Assembly: GCA_001604185.1 (NCBI GenBank)
Contig: LVAV01000032.1
Location: 124,001-188,000 of the forward strand
DNA length: 64,000 bases
DNA from: Clostridiales bacterium Firm_16
Lineage (GTDB): Bacteria; Bacillota; Clostridia; Saccharofermentanales; Saccharofermentanaceae
Direction of reading: 5' to 3'
Shown: positions 1-9,225 of the stretch, one piece after another
Position numbering within the stretch: the first letter of the stretch is position 1
Layout of the letters: every line of letters starts with the position of its first letter
Notes under the pieces: model-generated
What the model was told of the DNA's origin: nothing
Database searches by the model: none
Seen by the model: the letters and a program-made list of their open reading frames with translations, nothing else
Translations under genes and position numbers: made by a program

Positions 1-243
1 CTTCTGGGCACCCCATTCGAAACTGGCCGTCTGTGTTGCCGATGCGAAATCCAGCTCACAGATCTGATTATCTGCCGTCGGAGGCGGAAGCTCCGTCTTA
101 TATCCGCAGAACTCGCAAAGCATTCCACCGGAAGCCGGATCAAAAACAACAGTCGCACCGCAGTTCGGACACTTCTTATTGGTAACGTCCTCGGTGACTT
201 CATTCATGATCGGTTGATTCAGGTTTTCGTTAAAATCTGACAT
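1..243 (-). CDS. TFIIB-type zinc-ribbon protein, N-terminal part (runs off the window)
   Basis: Only the first 81 codons are present; the gene continues beyond position 1. Translation gives a short acidic lead followed by a zinc ribbon, KCPNCG near residue 24 and LCEFCG near residue 43, i.e. two CxxC knuckles, then a proline-rich stretch. Such ribbons occur in large zinc-binding proteins of Clostridia of unknown function. The ATG at 243-241 has the sequence AGGAGGGTCAC just upstream, and the preceding GH13 gene stops at 253, nine bases before, so it is probably the last visible gene of the glycogen operon. Function beyond metal binding cannot be stated. Confidence 0.75.
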   Translation of the reverse strand, partial: MSDFNENLNQPIMNEVTEDVTNKKCPNCGATVVFDPASGGMLCEFCGYKTELPPPTADNQICELDFASATQTASFEWGAQK

Positions 244-252
244 GTGACCCTC

Positions 253-2355
253 CTAAACTTCTATATATATTTCATAAGAAAGTGGTTTCAGGATAAAACG
301 TTTCTCATTCACACCGGCTGTCTCTTCCTTCTTCTCTTGCCAGCTGACCGAAACACTTCCGTCTAACGGATCGATATCCGCTACCATAGACATTTTATCA
401 CTTCGATTTACGATACACAAAACCTTTTCCGCACCCTGACAAGTGTGGCCGAAGTGGTCTTTTTTCCCTTCATTGAGGTAGCGCTCATAGACAAGTGCGT
501 CCCCCTTGGCAAGAAGGATTCGTATCTCACCGTTCCTTAATACTTCGTTCTCTCTTCTAAGACCGCTAAGCCGTCTGTATTCAGCGAGCATTTCCTTCTG
601 CTGCTCATCTTCCCTGCCCCACGGATAGGTCCTGCGGTTAAACGGATCCCGATATCCTTCCATGCCGATCTCATCACCGTAATAGATACAAGGGCAACCC
701 GGATACGTCATCTGAATGGCAAAAGCCATACACATTAAAGTCATGCCTCTTTTTCTCTCGGACTCGGAAAGTACCAGCTCCTGCTGCAGTTTTCTGTCTC
801 CGGGATCCGGTTTTCCGGCAAGTATCGTAATAGCTCGTGGCACATCATGACTGGAGATCAGATTCATCATGCAGTAAAACATCTCGTCCGGGAAATTCTC
901 TCTATGTCGTTCCATAGTAAGCGCCCAGGTACGTGCATCGATCTCTCCCTTCAGGAAAGGCAGAAGAATAGCACGGAACGGATATCCCATAACCGTATCA
1001 TGCGTCCTTCCGAAAGCAAAGTCTCTGTAATTTCCGTAACTGATCTTCGTTGTTGCATCTTCCCAAACTTCTCCGAGGACAAGACCTTCACCGGATGTTG
1101 CCTCTTTTACACACCTTCGCATTTCCCGCAGGAACGAATCCGGCAGTTCATCCGACACATCCAGACGCACGCCACTTGCTCCGCCTCGAAGCCATCTGGT
1201 AATAACACCTTCAGGCCCGAGTATATAATCTCGATAAGACAGATCATTCTCCTTCACATTCGGAAGATCCGGGAATCCCCACCAGGAATCATAGCCTACA
1301 CTTCCATCTTCATTTCTATAAAATGAATACCAGGAAGCATACTCGCTCTCCTTGCCCTGGGTATATGCTTCATATGCTCCCGCATTCGGATAACGGGAGA
1401 GCTTATTAAAGTAGCGGCTGTCCGCACCGGTATGACTGAAGACGCCATCCAGAATGTATCGGATGCCGCTTTCATGCATGGTACGGGAAAAAGTCTTATA
1501 TCCTTCTTTGCCGCCCAGGATCGGATCAACATTCATATAGTCTGCTGTATCATAGCGATGATTGGAACGAGCCTCACAGATCGGGTTCAAATACAAAACA
1601 TCGATGTTAAGCGCCTGAAGATAATCTGCTTTCTCTGCAATACCCGGCAAAGATCCTCCGAAGAAATCACAGGCCAGATATCCTGTCTCCGGTTTCCCTT
1701 CGATATCTACATCTTCATACCAGTCCTCATGCGTGATCCGCTCCGGTCTCTGCAATTCAGTTTCCTTCATAGAGGCGAAGGAAAAGTTCGAATCCCTATG
1801 GAAGCGATCCGGGAAGATCTGATACATCACGGCACCCTTCATCCAGTCAGGAGTATGAAAGCCTTTCTCATAAACCGTGATCTGAAAAGCATGCGGATAC
1901 TTCTCTTCCGTTACACCGACTTTCGGCGCGGTAAAAGCAAACTTACCGCGTCCGTCGTCACCTTCCCAACTGGCTACATAATAAAGGTATGTTTTGCCTT
2001 CCTCTAAATTCCGATAAAGATAATCATGGCATGAAGGATCGACGATCTTCTCGATATCGCAGTCTTTACTGCGCAGGCAGAACCAATAAAAAAGAAGCCC
2101 CGGCTCCGAAGGCATGCGCAAAGTCGCACACCAGCGGATTCCGTCGGCTTTCTCTTTTCTGCACGGAAGTTCATTGTATTCCAGGGAATACAAACCATAG
2201 GCATAACACAGGACGACCTGCTCGATCTGACAATCTACATCGATCGAGATCGTTACGTAACTACCGGTCTGCTGTGCACCAAAGGGTGAACGGTATTCAC
2301 TTTTTCTCGAACAATGGACCACGACGTCCGCAGTGTTAGCTATATGGGTCTTCAT
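253..2355 (-). CDS. GH13 alpha-amylase-family glycosidase (neopullulanase/maltodextrin hydrolase type)
   Basis: 700 aa. An N-terminal beta-sandwich-like region (about 1-165) precedes a GH13 TIM barrel that opens with VMYQIFPDRF (177-186). Catalytic residues by motif: nucleophile Asp399 in GVRLDVSDE, acid/base Glu429 in LGEVWED, and Asp504 in SSHDV. It should hydrolyse alpha-1,4 and possibly alpha-1,6 bonds in maltodextrin, pullulan-type or glycogen-derived oligomers; no export signal is visible, so it acts in the cytoplasm. It overlaps the glgA stop by 4 bp (ATGA) and is the fifth gene of the glg operon, where it may supply the debranching/limit-dextrin step in place of GlgX. Exact specificity is not readable. 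Unlike GlgA and GlgB it has no lysine-rich tail. Confidence 0.9.
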   Translation of the reverse strand: MKTHIANTADVVVHCSRKSEYRSPFGAQQTGSYVTISIDVDCQIEQVVLCYAYGLYSLEYNELPCRKEKADGIRWCATLRMPSEPGLLFYWFCLRSKDCDIEKIVDPSCHDYLYRNLEEGKTYLYYVASWEGDDGRGKFAFTAPKVGVTEEKYPHAFQITVYEKGFHTPDWMKGAVMYQIFPDRFHRDSNFSFASMKETELQRPERITHEDWYEDVDIEGKPETGYLACDFFGGSLPGIAEKADYLQALNIDVLYLNPICEARSNHRYDTADYMNVDPILGGKEGYKTFSRTMHESGIRYILDGVFSHTGADSRYFNKLSRYPNAGAYEAYTQGKESEYASWYSFYRNEDGSVGYDSWWGFPDLPNVKENDLSYRDYILGPEGVITRWLRGGASGVRLDVSDELPDSFLREMRRCVKEATSGEGLVLGEVWEDATTKISYGNYRDFAFGRTHDTVMGYPFRAILLPFLKGEIDARTWALTMERHRENFPDEMFYCMMNLISSHDVPRAITILAGKPDPGDRKLQQELVLSESERKRGMTLMCMAFAIQMTYPGCPCIYYGDEIGMEGYRDPFNRRTYPWGREDEQQKEMLAEYRRLSGLRRENEVLRNGEIRILLAKGDALVYERYLNEGKKDHFGHTCQGAEKVLCIVNRSDKMSMVADIDPLDGSVSVSWQEKKEETAGVNEKRFILKPLSYEIYIEV

Positions 2356-4013
2356 GATTCTTTCTTCTCTTCTTTCGGCTCTTCCTTCTTCACGCTCTTG
2401 GTGGTTTTAGCCTTCTTAACAGCTGCCGTTTTCGGTTTTTCCTCCTTTGGCGCTGCTACTTTCTTCTTCGTAACGGTCTTCTTCGCCTTCGTCGCCTTCT
2501 TACTCTTATCAAGATCCAGGATCTCTTCAGTCAGAGGTTTCTTCTCCGGCTCAGTGATCGAAATACCGGTAATAAAGGAATAAAGACCGGCATATTCCTG
2601 AGCAGAACGCTTCCAGGAATAATCTGCCTTCATGCCTTCTTCGATCAACTTATTCCATACATCCTTATTATGCCTATAAAGATCACAAGCATACTTCGTT
2701 ACGAAGAGGAACTCATGGGCATTGATATTGGCAAAGGAGAATCCATTACCCTCTCCGGTGAACTCATTATACGGAATGACTGTATCACGGAGTCCGCCGG
2801 TCTCACGAACGATCGGAATCGTACCATACGTCATGGCGATCAGCTGAGACAAGCCACAAGGCTCGAAAAGTGACGGCATCAAGAAGATATCCGATCCGGC
2901 ATAGAGAGTATGCGCCAGACCATTATCGAAAGAAATGCATGCGCACATCTTGCCCGGATTTCTCGCGGCGATATCAGCCAGCGCATGCTCATAATAAGCA
3001 TCACCGGTACCCAGGATCACGATCTGCATACCGTCATAGAGCATTTCTTCTACAACGCGAAGGAGAAGATCCAGACCCTTCTGATCTACCAGACGGGAGA
3101 TCATGGTACAAAGCGGAGCACCCGGATTCACTTCCAGACCCAGTTGTTCCTGGATGGACTTCTTGTTGATTGCTTTTCCTTCCTGATAATTCTTGATGGA
3201 ATACTTGGCCGGGATCATCGGGTCCTTGCTTGGGTTATACTCCTCGGCATTGATTCCGTTGAGGAATCCGGAAACCTTATAAGCATAACGCTGCAAAGTA
3301 TGATTCAATCCTTCTCCATAGTAGTCCGTCATGATCTCATACGCATAGGTCGGCGATACTGTCGTCACAGAGTTCGAATAAACGATACCGGCCTTCATGA
3401 AGTTGACCGCTCCGTCCTTAACGGAAAGCTCATCGGTCAGATACTCACCCGGCAGATCCAGAAGATCCTGAATCACTTCGATACCGTGGATACCCTGATA
3501 CTTAAGATTATGGATCGTATAGACCGTCTTGACATCATTGTGATAACCATACTTCTTGTAATGCGCATCCAGCAGCAAAGGCATCATACCGGACTGCCAG
3601 TCATTGCAGTGGAGAACGTCCGGTTCAAATCCCATAAAGTCGCCCATGAAATCCAGAACGGCTCTCTGGAAGAAACAGAAACGCTCGATATCGAAGACAT
3701 ACTCGACATAAACCTGGTCAAAGTTAAAGTAATACTCGTTGTCCACGAAGTAATACTGCACACCGTTCATCTTTAATGTATAAAGTCCGGCATAGAGAGA
3801 ACGCCAACCCATCTTGATCATCTTCCATCCGATGAAATCCAGATTATGGGTCTGCTTCTGCTTTACACTCTTATAAAGCGGCATGATCACTCGTGCGTCA
3901 CAATGATGGTGTTGAAGCTCAACAGGAAGAGCGCCCACAACATCTGCAAGGCCTCCGACTTTCGCGAAAGGATAGACCTCCGACGAAACAAAAAGTACTT
4001 TGATAGTATTCAT
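2352..4013 (-). CDS. glgA: Glycogen synthase (ADP-glucose type, GT5) with basic C-terminal tail
   Basis: 553 aa. It elongates alpha-1,4-glucan from ADP-glucose. The GT5 N-terminal motif KVGGLADVVGALP begins at Lys18 (the ADP-glucose binding KxGGL), and the C-terminal Rossmann domain carries EPCGLSQLIAMTYG plus the ETGGLRDTV loop. The catalytic core ends near residue 500; the last ~54 residues are a low-complexity tail of Lys, Ala, Thr, Val and Glu that the roughly 480 aa family members lack. The start ATG overlaps the glgD stop by 4 bp (ATGA), and its own stop overlaps the GH13 start likewise, so translation is probably coupled along glgB-C-D-A-GH13. Confidence 0.96.
   Translation of the reverse strand: MNTIKVLFVSSEVYPFAKVGGLADVVGALPVELQHHHCDARVIMPLYKSVKQKQTHNLDFIGWKMIKMGWRSLYAGLYTLKMNGVQYYFVDNEYYFNFDQVYVEYVFDIERFCFFQRAVLDFMGDFMGFEPDVLHCNDWQSGMMPLLLDAHYKKYGYHNDVKTVYTIHNLKYQGIHGIEVIQDLLDLPGEYLTDELSVKDGAVNFMKAGIVYSNSVTTVSPTYAYEIMTDYYGEGLNHTLQRYAYKVSGFLNGINAEEYNPSKDPMIPAKYSIKNYQEGKAINKKSIQEQLGLEVNPGAPLCTMISRLVDQKGLDLLLRVVEEMLYDGMQIVILGTGDAYYEHALADIAARNPGKMCACISFDNGLAHTLYAGSDIFLMPSLFEPCGLSQLIAMTYGTIPIVRETGGLRDTVIPYNEFTGEGNGFSFANINAHEFLFVTKYACDLYRHNKDVWNKLIEEGMKADYSWKRSAQEYAGLYSFITGISITEPEKKPLTEEILDLDKSKKATKAKKTVTKKKVAAPKEEKPKTAAVKKAKTTKSVKKEEPKEEKKES
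2355..2516 (-). other. Lysine-rich low-complexity tail of GlgA
   Basis: Codons for residues ~500-553 of GlgA. The segment is dominated by Lys, Thr, Ala, Val and Glu, with KK and KKK runs, prolines and a more mixed-charge end (EEPKEEKKES). It lies outside the GT5 fold and is probably disordered. It resembles in composition the GlgB tail and the GlgP N-terminal extension in this window. Confidence 0.85.
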
Positions 4014-5122
4014 ACGATCGCTCCTTTACCGATAACAACCGGATAGTCCTTGTGTCCTACAAGTTTGATACCCGGACGTACCACAGAATTCTTATCGAGA
4101 ATAACATTCTCCAGATAGCAGTTATCTGAAATGTGTACATCCTGCATGATGACACAGTTCTTGATGACAGTATTCTTGGAAACCGCAACACCACGGAACA
4201 GGATCGACTCTACGACCTGACCGCTGATACGGCAACCATCGGAAACGATCGAGTCGGTCACCTTACAATCATCGGAATAAAGCGTCGGTGCTTCATCCTT
4301 GACCTTGGTAAAGATCGGCATGCCGTTCCAGAACAGATCTGCACGGATCTGATTGTTCAGAAGCATCATAGAAGAATTAAAGTAGGACTGAACATTATTG
4401 ATCCTCAGTACCAGACCCTTATATTCATATGCATGAACGCGCAATGTATCGTACTTCTTAACGAATGAATGAATACCCACATGGTTCGTTCCTCTCGCCA
4501 TCATCTCAGCGATCAGATCGATAAGAAGTTCTCTTCTCAACACAATAATACCCATGCTGCTCTTGCTGAAAGAACTCTTCTCAGGATTAAAAAGAAGATC
4601 CTTGACCCAGCCTCTGCGATCCACTTCCAGAATGTAATTCGGTCCGCCGAACTTCGTTCCGTCGCGGTTGTACATTACAGAGATATCAGCTCCGCAGGCC
4701 TTGAAGTCCTCTACAAAATCCGTGAAGGTCGTGTTGAGGATGACATTACTTGCAGCCATGATTACGTAGGAAGCCTTGCTGGAACGGATAAAATCCAGAA
4801 GTCCGGCCATTTCCTCATCACCCTGTACAGAAGTTGCCTCCGAGTTAACGTATGGCGGCAGGATGTGCAGTCCGCCTGAATTCTTTCGGTCCAGATCCCA
4901 GGAAGAACCGGTACCGAGATGGTCCATCAGAGACTTATATTTCGTATAAGTATGAATACCGATATTCTTGATTCCGGAATTCACCATGTTCGAAAGCATA
5001 TAGTCGATGATACGGTATCTTCCTCCGAACGGAATCGCCGAAAGAGCACGTGGCTTGGAAAGCTCGCCCAGAGTAATCTTCTTATTATCACCAAGGATTA
5101 ATCCCATTGCATCTATAAACAT
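4010..5122 (-). CDS. glgD: Glucose-1-phosphate adenylyltransferase regulatory subunit GlgD
   Basis: 370 aa from the chosen ATG at 5122-5120, which has GGGAGGAG about 7 nt upstream; an in-frame ATG 24 nt earlier lies before that Shine-Dalgarno and is rejected. The protein has the nucleotidyltransferase-plus-left-handed-beta-helix layout of ADP-glucose pyrophosphorylase, but the glycine-rich nucleotide loop GGxGxRL of GlgC is replaced by LGDNKKITLG, as is usual in Bacillota GlgD. WDLDRKNSGG and PFGGRYRIIDY are conserved. It pairs with GlgC, encoded immediately upstream, to make the hetero-oligomeric enzyme. The stop overlaps glgA by 4 bp. Confidence 0.95.
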   Translation of the reverse strand: MFIDAMGLILGDNKKITLGELSKPRALSAIPFGGRYRIIDYMLSNMVNSGIKNIGIHTYTKYKSLMDHLGTGSSWDLDRKNSGGLHILPPYVNSEATSVQGDEEMAGLLDFIRSSKASYVIMAASNVILNTTFTDFVEDFKACGADISVMYNRDGTKFGGPNYILEVDRRGWVKDLLFNPEKSSFSKSSMGIIVLRRELLIDLIAEMMARGTNHVGIHSFVKKYDTLRVHAYEYKGLVLRINNVQSYFNSSMMLLNNQIRADLFWNGMPIFTKVKDEAPTLYSDDCKVTDSIVSDGCRISGQVVESILFRGVAVSKNTVIKNCVIMQDVHISDNCYLENVILDKNSVVRPGIKLVGHKDYPVVIGKGAIV

Positions 5123-5145
5123 TTTCGTTTCTCCTCCCAATTGCA

Positions 5146-6405
5146 TTACACACGAAAGATCTCTTCGATCACGTTATCTTTCTTAGATACGTCAATATCC
5201 TTGTCCACCTGACAATTGGCAGGGATCACTGCATCGGCCTTGATCCGCAGACCACCTTCAATGACAACGATGCCTTCCTGGCAGATCTTCTCATTCAGAT
5301 ACGGGCTCTTACCCTTCACATCCGAACCTGCCCGGACATTCTCTCCGATGATCGTACCGGATGCGACGATACATCTGTTCAGGTGTGCACCCGCCTTAAC
5401 GGTAACACCCGGGAACAGAACACAATCCTTAACGTATGCGCCCTTCTCAATAGTTACCGAGTTAGAAAGAACAGAATGCAATACGGAACCGAAGATCTGG
5501 CAGCCATCTGTCAGAGCCGATCCGCGAACCTCGGCACTGTCGCCCAGGAACTGAGACGGTTTCACAGGATTTCGGCTGTAGATTCTCCAGGAACGATCGA
5601 TAAGATTGATCTCATGCGGGCGATCCAGGATATCCATATTCGACTCCCAAAGCGAAGAAATGGTACCTACATCCTTCCAGTATCCGGAGAAGCGGTAAGC
5701 GCACAGCTTTTTGCCCTGTTCCAGAAGCATCGGAACAATATTCTTACCGAAGTCATTATTGGACTTCGGATCCTCTTCGTCCTCGATCAAAGCCTTGCGA
5801 AGCACGTCCCATGTAAAGATGTATACACCCATGGACGCAAGATTGCTCTCCGGCTTAGCCGGCTTCTCGACGAACTCAGTGATCACATCATCGTCCTTGG
5901 TATTCAGGATACCGAAACGGGAAGCTTCCTCCCACGGAACCTCAAGAACAGCCAGTGTAGCATCGGCCTGCTTTTCAATATGCTGTCTGAGCATCTCCGC
6001 GTAATTCATCTTATAGATGTGGTCACCGGAAAGGATCAGAACATATTTCGGCTCACAATCATCGATAAAATCGCGATTCTGATAAATTGCATTTGCTGTG
6101 CCCTTATACCAGTCACTCTTTCCTGTTTTCTGGAACGGCGGGAGGATAAATGCACCTCCGTTGTTACGGTCCAGATCCCAAGGATGACCATTACCGATAT
6201 AAGTATTCAGTGCCAACGGCTGATACTGTGTCAGAACGCCAACGGTCTCAATTCCTGAGTTTGCACAATTGGACAGAGGAAAATCGATGATCCGGTAACG
6301 GCTGCCAAAAGGTACAGCCGGCTTGGCAATGTTCTTCGTCAGGACGCCTAATCTGGAGCCCTGTCCCCCTGCTAAAATCATTGCGACTACTTGCGCTTTC
6401 GCCAT
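5146..6405 (-). CDS. glgC: Glucose-1-phosphate adenylyltransferase catalytic subunit GlgC
   Basis: 419 aa, normal length. It makes ADP-glucose from ATP and glucose-1-phosphate, the committed step of bacterial glycogen synthesis. It shows the intact nucleotide-binding motif [14 protein letters not shown] (11-24), then [29 protein letters not shown] and the sugar-phosphate binding FVEKPAKP, followed by the C-terminal beta-helix repeat. The ATG at 6405 has ACGGAGG upstream. It follows glgB by 20 bp and precedes glgD by 23 bp in one operon. The contrast of an intact loop here with the altered loop in GlgD supports the catalytic/regulatory split. Confidence 0.97.
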   Translation of the reverse strand: MAKAQVVAMILAGGQGSRLGVLTKNIAKPAVPFGSRYRIIDFPLSNCANSGIETVGVLTQYQPLALNTYIGNGHPWDLDRNNGGAFILPPFQKTGKSDWYKGTANAIYQNRDFIDDCEPKYVLILSGDHIYKMNYAEMLRQHIEKQADATLAVLEVPWEEASRFGILNTKDDDVITEFVEKPAKPESNLASMGVYIFTWDVLRKALIEDEEDPKSNNDFGKNIVPMLLEQGKKLCAYRFSGYWKDVGTISSLWESNMDILDRPHEINLIDRSWRIYSRNPVKPSQFLGDSAEVRGSALTDGCQIFGSVLHSVLSNSVTIEKGAYVKDCVLFPGVTVKAGAHLNRCIVASGTIIGENVRAGSDVKGKSPYLNEKICQEGIVVIEGGLRIKADAVIPANCQVDKDIDVSKKDNVIEEIFRV

Positions 6406-6425
6406 AATTAGAACCTCCGTATTCC

Positions 6426-8471
6426 TTAATCTTGCAATTTCTTGTTCTTATTGCTTGTTTTGGTCGTTGCCTTGCTGTTCTTCTTCGCGCCGGACTTTGC
6501 AGCGGTCTTCGCCGTTGACTTTGTCACGGATCTGCTGCTTGTCTTCGCAGCGGGCTTCGTTTCTTTCTTTACTGCAGACTTTGTGGAAGTGCTGCCCTTC
6601 ACCTTCTGGAAGTAGATACCACCAAGCGGCGGCAGATTCACGGAAATGTGGAACGGTTTTCCATTCCAGCCTTCTTCCTTGGTCTTGAAGACGCCCTTCT
6701 CATCGGAGCCGTCAGGATAACCACTTCCACCGTATTTCATTTCATCGGTATTCATGAGGATCTTATATCGGCCCTTCTCCGTTACACCGATGTTATAGTT
6801 CTCCAATGGAACCGGAACCATATTCAGTGCCACATAAATATCTTCCTGGTTGGCGACTCCTTTACGCTTGAATACGAATACATTATTCTTCACGTCAGAA
6901 GCATCTACCCACTCGAATCCTCCCCAGGAGTGATCGTCCTGCCAGAACTGTGGATTCTTGATATAGAAATGATTCAGATCAGAAACATAATCCTGAAGGA
7001 GCTTATGGGATTCATACTGCAGCATGAACCATTCCAGCTGCTCATAGAAACGCCACTCGATAAACTGACCGAACTCAGAACCCATGAAGTTTAACTTGGC
7101 ACCAGGATGCGCCATCATATACATGTACATGAGTCGGAGATTCGCGAACTTTCTCCAGTTATCTCCCGGCATCTTATCGATCAGACTCTTCTTACCATGT
7201 ACTACTTCATCATGGGAAAGACTGAGGATAAAGTTCTCGGAGAATGCGTACATCATGGAGAAACAGAACTGGTCGTGATGCCATTCTCTGGCATACGAAT
7301 CAGTCTGGAAATAATCCAGTGTATCGTGCATCCAGCCCATATTCCACTTATGGGTAAATCCAAGACCGCCATCATTTACCGGATGGGAAACCTTCGGCCA
7401 GGCCGTGGATTCTTCCGCGATCATCATGACATATGGATATTTCTCGGAAACAATAGAATTCAGATTACGGATGAAATCGATGGCTTCCAGATTATCGGTA
7501 CCGCCATAGATATTCGGAATATATTCTGTTCTGCCGTAATCCCGGTACAGCATACTGGATACAGCATCCATACGGATACCATCCAGATGGAATTCCTCGA
7601 TCCAGAAGATTGCATTAGAAATAAGGAAAGACTGGACTTCCGCCTTAGAATAATCGAACACGAAAGTACCCCACTCCTTATGCTCACCGATCCTCGGATC
7701 CTTATACTCATAGCAGGCCGCGCCGTCAAACTTAACCAGGCCTTCTGAATTCTTCGGGAAATGAGCAGGTACCCAGTCCAGGATAATGGATATGCCATTA
7801 CGATGTAGATAATCCACAAAGTATTTAAAGTCAGCAGGTGTACCGAAACGACTGGTAACTGCGTAATAACAGATTACCTGATAACCCCATGAATCATCCA
7901 GCGGATGCTCCAGGATCGGCATTAATTCAACATGGGTATAACCCATCTTCTTACAATATTGTGCAAGGTCTTTCGCCAATTCACGATAGGTCATGAAATT
8001 CCCGTCTTCATGACGACGCCAGGAACCTAAGTGCACTTCATAGATAGAGATCGGACGCGGAGCGCAAGCATGTCCACGCTTGGATGTAAACTTCTCGTCC
8101 TTCCAGACATAATCATCCGGATCATAAAGGATCGAAGCATCCGCAGGACGTGTCTCACAGTGTCTGGCGTACGGATCCACTTTATTCACGCGGCTTCCGT
8201 CCGCGCCGAAAACGTGATACTTATAACGGTCCCACTGCTTGGCACCGATGATATAGCACTCCCAGATACCGGAATCTCCGATACGGTACATATAGTTTGC
8301 TTCCGGATTCCAATCATTAAAATCACCGACAACACTTACAGATTGTGCCTTCGGTGCCCATACCCGAAACAGAAAACCCTTTTGCCCCTTATCCGAGGTG
8401 AAAGGCCGGGAACCGAGATAGTTGTAACTCTTATAATCTTTCCCAGTATTGAAAAGATAAGCCTGATCCAT
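6426..8471 (-). CDS. glgB: 1,4-alpha-glucan branching enzyme with basic C-terminal tail
   Basis: 681 aa. It introduces alpha-1,6 branches into glycogen. The N-terminus holds a CBM48 ([20 protein letters not shown]), followed by the GH13 barrel with catalytic motifs [11 protein letters not shown] (Asp), [10 protein letters not shown] (Glu) and [11 protein letters not shown] (Asp), and the C-terminal all-beta domain ending near PPLGGIYFQ. After it come ~59 residues of Lys, Ala, Ser and Thr, not part of the enzyme fold. It is the first gene of the glg operon; ATG at 8471 is preceded by GAAGGAGCG. A TATAAT-like -10 lies at 8520-8525, about 50 bp upstream. Confidence 0.96.
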   Translation of the reverse strand: MDQAYLFNTGKDYKSYNYLGSRPFTSDKGQKGFLFRVWAPKAQSVSVVGDFNDWNPEANYMYRIGDSGIWECYIIGAKQWDRYKYHVFGADGSRVNKVDPYARHCETRPADASILYDPDDYVWKDEKFTSKRGHACAPRPISIYEVHLGSWRRHEDGNFMTYRELAKDLAQYCKKMGYTHVELMPILEHPLDDSWGYQVICYYAVTSRFGTPADFKYFVDYLHRNGISIILDWVPAHFPKNSEGLVKFDGAACYEYKDPRIGEHKEWGTFVFDYSKAEVQSFLISNAIFWIEEFHLDGIRMDAVSSMLYRDYGRTEYIPNIYGGTDNLEAIDFIRNLNSIVSEKYPYVMMIAEESTAWPKVSHPVNDGGLGFTHKWNMGWMHDTLDYFQTDSYAREWHHDQFCFSMMYAFSENFILSLSHDEVVHGKKSLIDKMPGDNWRKFANLRLMYMYMMAHPGAKLNFMGSEFGQFIEWRFYEQLEWFMLQYESHKLLQDYVSDLNHFYIKNPQFWQDDHSWGGFEWVDASDVKNNVFVFKRKGVANQEDIYVALNMVPVPLENYNIGVTEKGRYKILMNTDEMKYGGSGYPDGSDEKGVFKTKEEGWNGKPFHISVNLPPLGGIYFQKVKGSTSTKSAVKKETKPAAKTSSRSVTKSTAKTAAKSGAKKNSKATTKTSNKNKKLQD
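6429..6605 (-). other. Lysine/serine/alanine-rich low-complexity tail of GlgB
   Basis: Codons for residues ~623-681 of the branching enzyme. The segment is almost entirely Lys, Ser, Thr and Ala with few acidic residues and no predicted fold; it resembles histone H1-like tails. It is compared with the GlgA and GlgP extensions under findings. Confidence 0.85.
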
Positions 8472-8519
8472 GAATTCGCTCCTTCAAGACGGAAAACCCC
8501 ATATTTGTGTATATCAAAC

Positions 8520-8525
8520 ATTATA
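8520..8525 (-). promoter_or_regulatory. Candidate -10 box of the glgB operon
   Basis: TATAAT reads on the minus strand at 8525-8520, 49 nt before the glgB ATG. No good -35 hexamer is seen at normal spacing, which may mean an activator or another sigma factor is used. It is a weak call based on one hexamer. Confidence 0.35.
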
Positions 8526-8555
8526 ACGCAACGTTTCGAATTCTCCTAGCATTTT

Positions 8556-8584
8556 AAACAAAAAAGAGCCGATTTCTCGGCTCT
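8556..8584 (-). terminator. Rho-independent terminator of the 2-oxoacid oxidoreductase operon
   Basis: Perfect 8-bp stem AGAGCCGA / TCGGCTCT (8565-8572 with 8577-8584) with a 4-nt loop. Reading the minus strand it is followed by TTTTTTGTTT. It lies about 95 bp after the stop of the gamma-subunit gene. The plus strand also carries CTTTTAT after the stem. Confidence 0.8.
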
Positions 8585-8678
8585 CTTTTATAACATGTCA
8601 CAAGGTTTACCCTAAGATATCAATAAAAGGTGCATTTTGTAAAGATTTTGTGAACTGCGCGCACAAATCACGTGTTTA

Positions 8679-9221
8679 TCACGCTTTGGCGAATTCAGCA
8701 CCCTTATCGAAAGCGTTCAGGTTGTTCGGGATCATGTGATGTCTTCTCTCAGGAAGAACATCATACAGTGCTTTTTCGAAAGAATCTCTTGTGAAAGCAC
8801 CGGTTGCTGCAGAAACGCAACCCAGAAGTACGATCGTAGCATAAGCCATGCTGCCCAGTTCCGATGCAATCTCCGAAGAATTGATCGGGATGAAGCGGAT
8901 GTCAGTACGCTTCGGAGAAACCTTTACCAGAGAGGAGTCAATGATGATGATTCCGCCCGGTTTCAGAGTATCTTCGAACTTCTCAAGAGACGGCTGGTTC
9001 AAAGCGATAAGAACGTCTGGCTCATTGATAACTGGAGAACCGATCGGCTCATCCGAAATAACTACTGAGCAGTTTGCCGTACCACCACGCATTTCCGGTC
9101 CATAGGACGGGAACCAGGATACTTCTTTTCCTTCGATCAAAGCGGACTCTGCTGCCATCTTTCCGGCAGAAAGAACGCCCTGACCACCGAATCCGGCAAG
9201 AATAATAGAAAAATCGATCAT
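8679..9221 (-). CDS. 2-oxoacid:ferredoxin oxidoreductase gamma subunit
   Basis: 180 aa from ATG 9221-9219, chosen because GGAGGTGT sits 6-7 nt upstream; a longer open frame into the preceding gene is not needed. The start SIILAGFGGQGVLSAGK is the hallmark of the gamma domain of pyruvate/2-oxoacid ferredoxin oxidoreductases. The product closes the heterotetramer built with the three genes upstream, oxidatively decarboxylating a 2-oxoacid to an acyl-CoA while reducing ferredoxin. It starts 4 bp after the stop of the TPP subunit gene and is last in the operon, ahead of a terminator. Confidence 0.92.
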   Translation of the reverse strand: MIDFSIILAGFGGQGVLSAGKMAAESALIEGKEVSWFPSYGPEMRGGTANCSVVISDEPIGSPVINEPDVLIALNQPSLEKFEDTLKPGGIIIIDSSLVKVSPKRTDIRFIPINSSEIASELGSMAYATIVLLGCVSAATGAFTRDSFEKALYDVLPERRHHMIPNNLNAFDKGAEFAKA

Positions 9222-9225
9222 ATCA

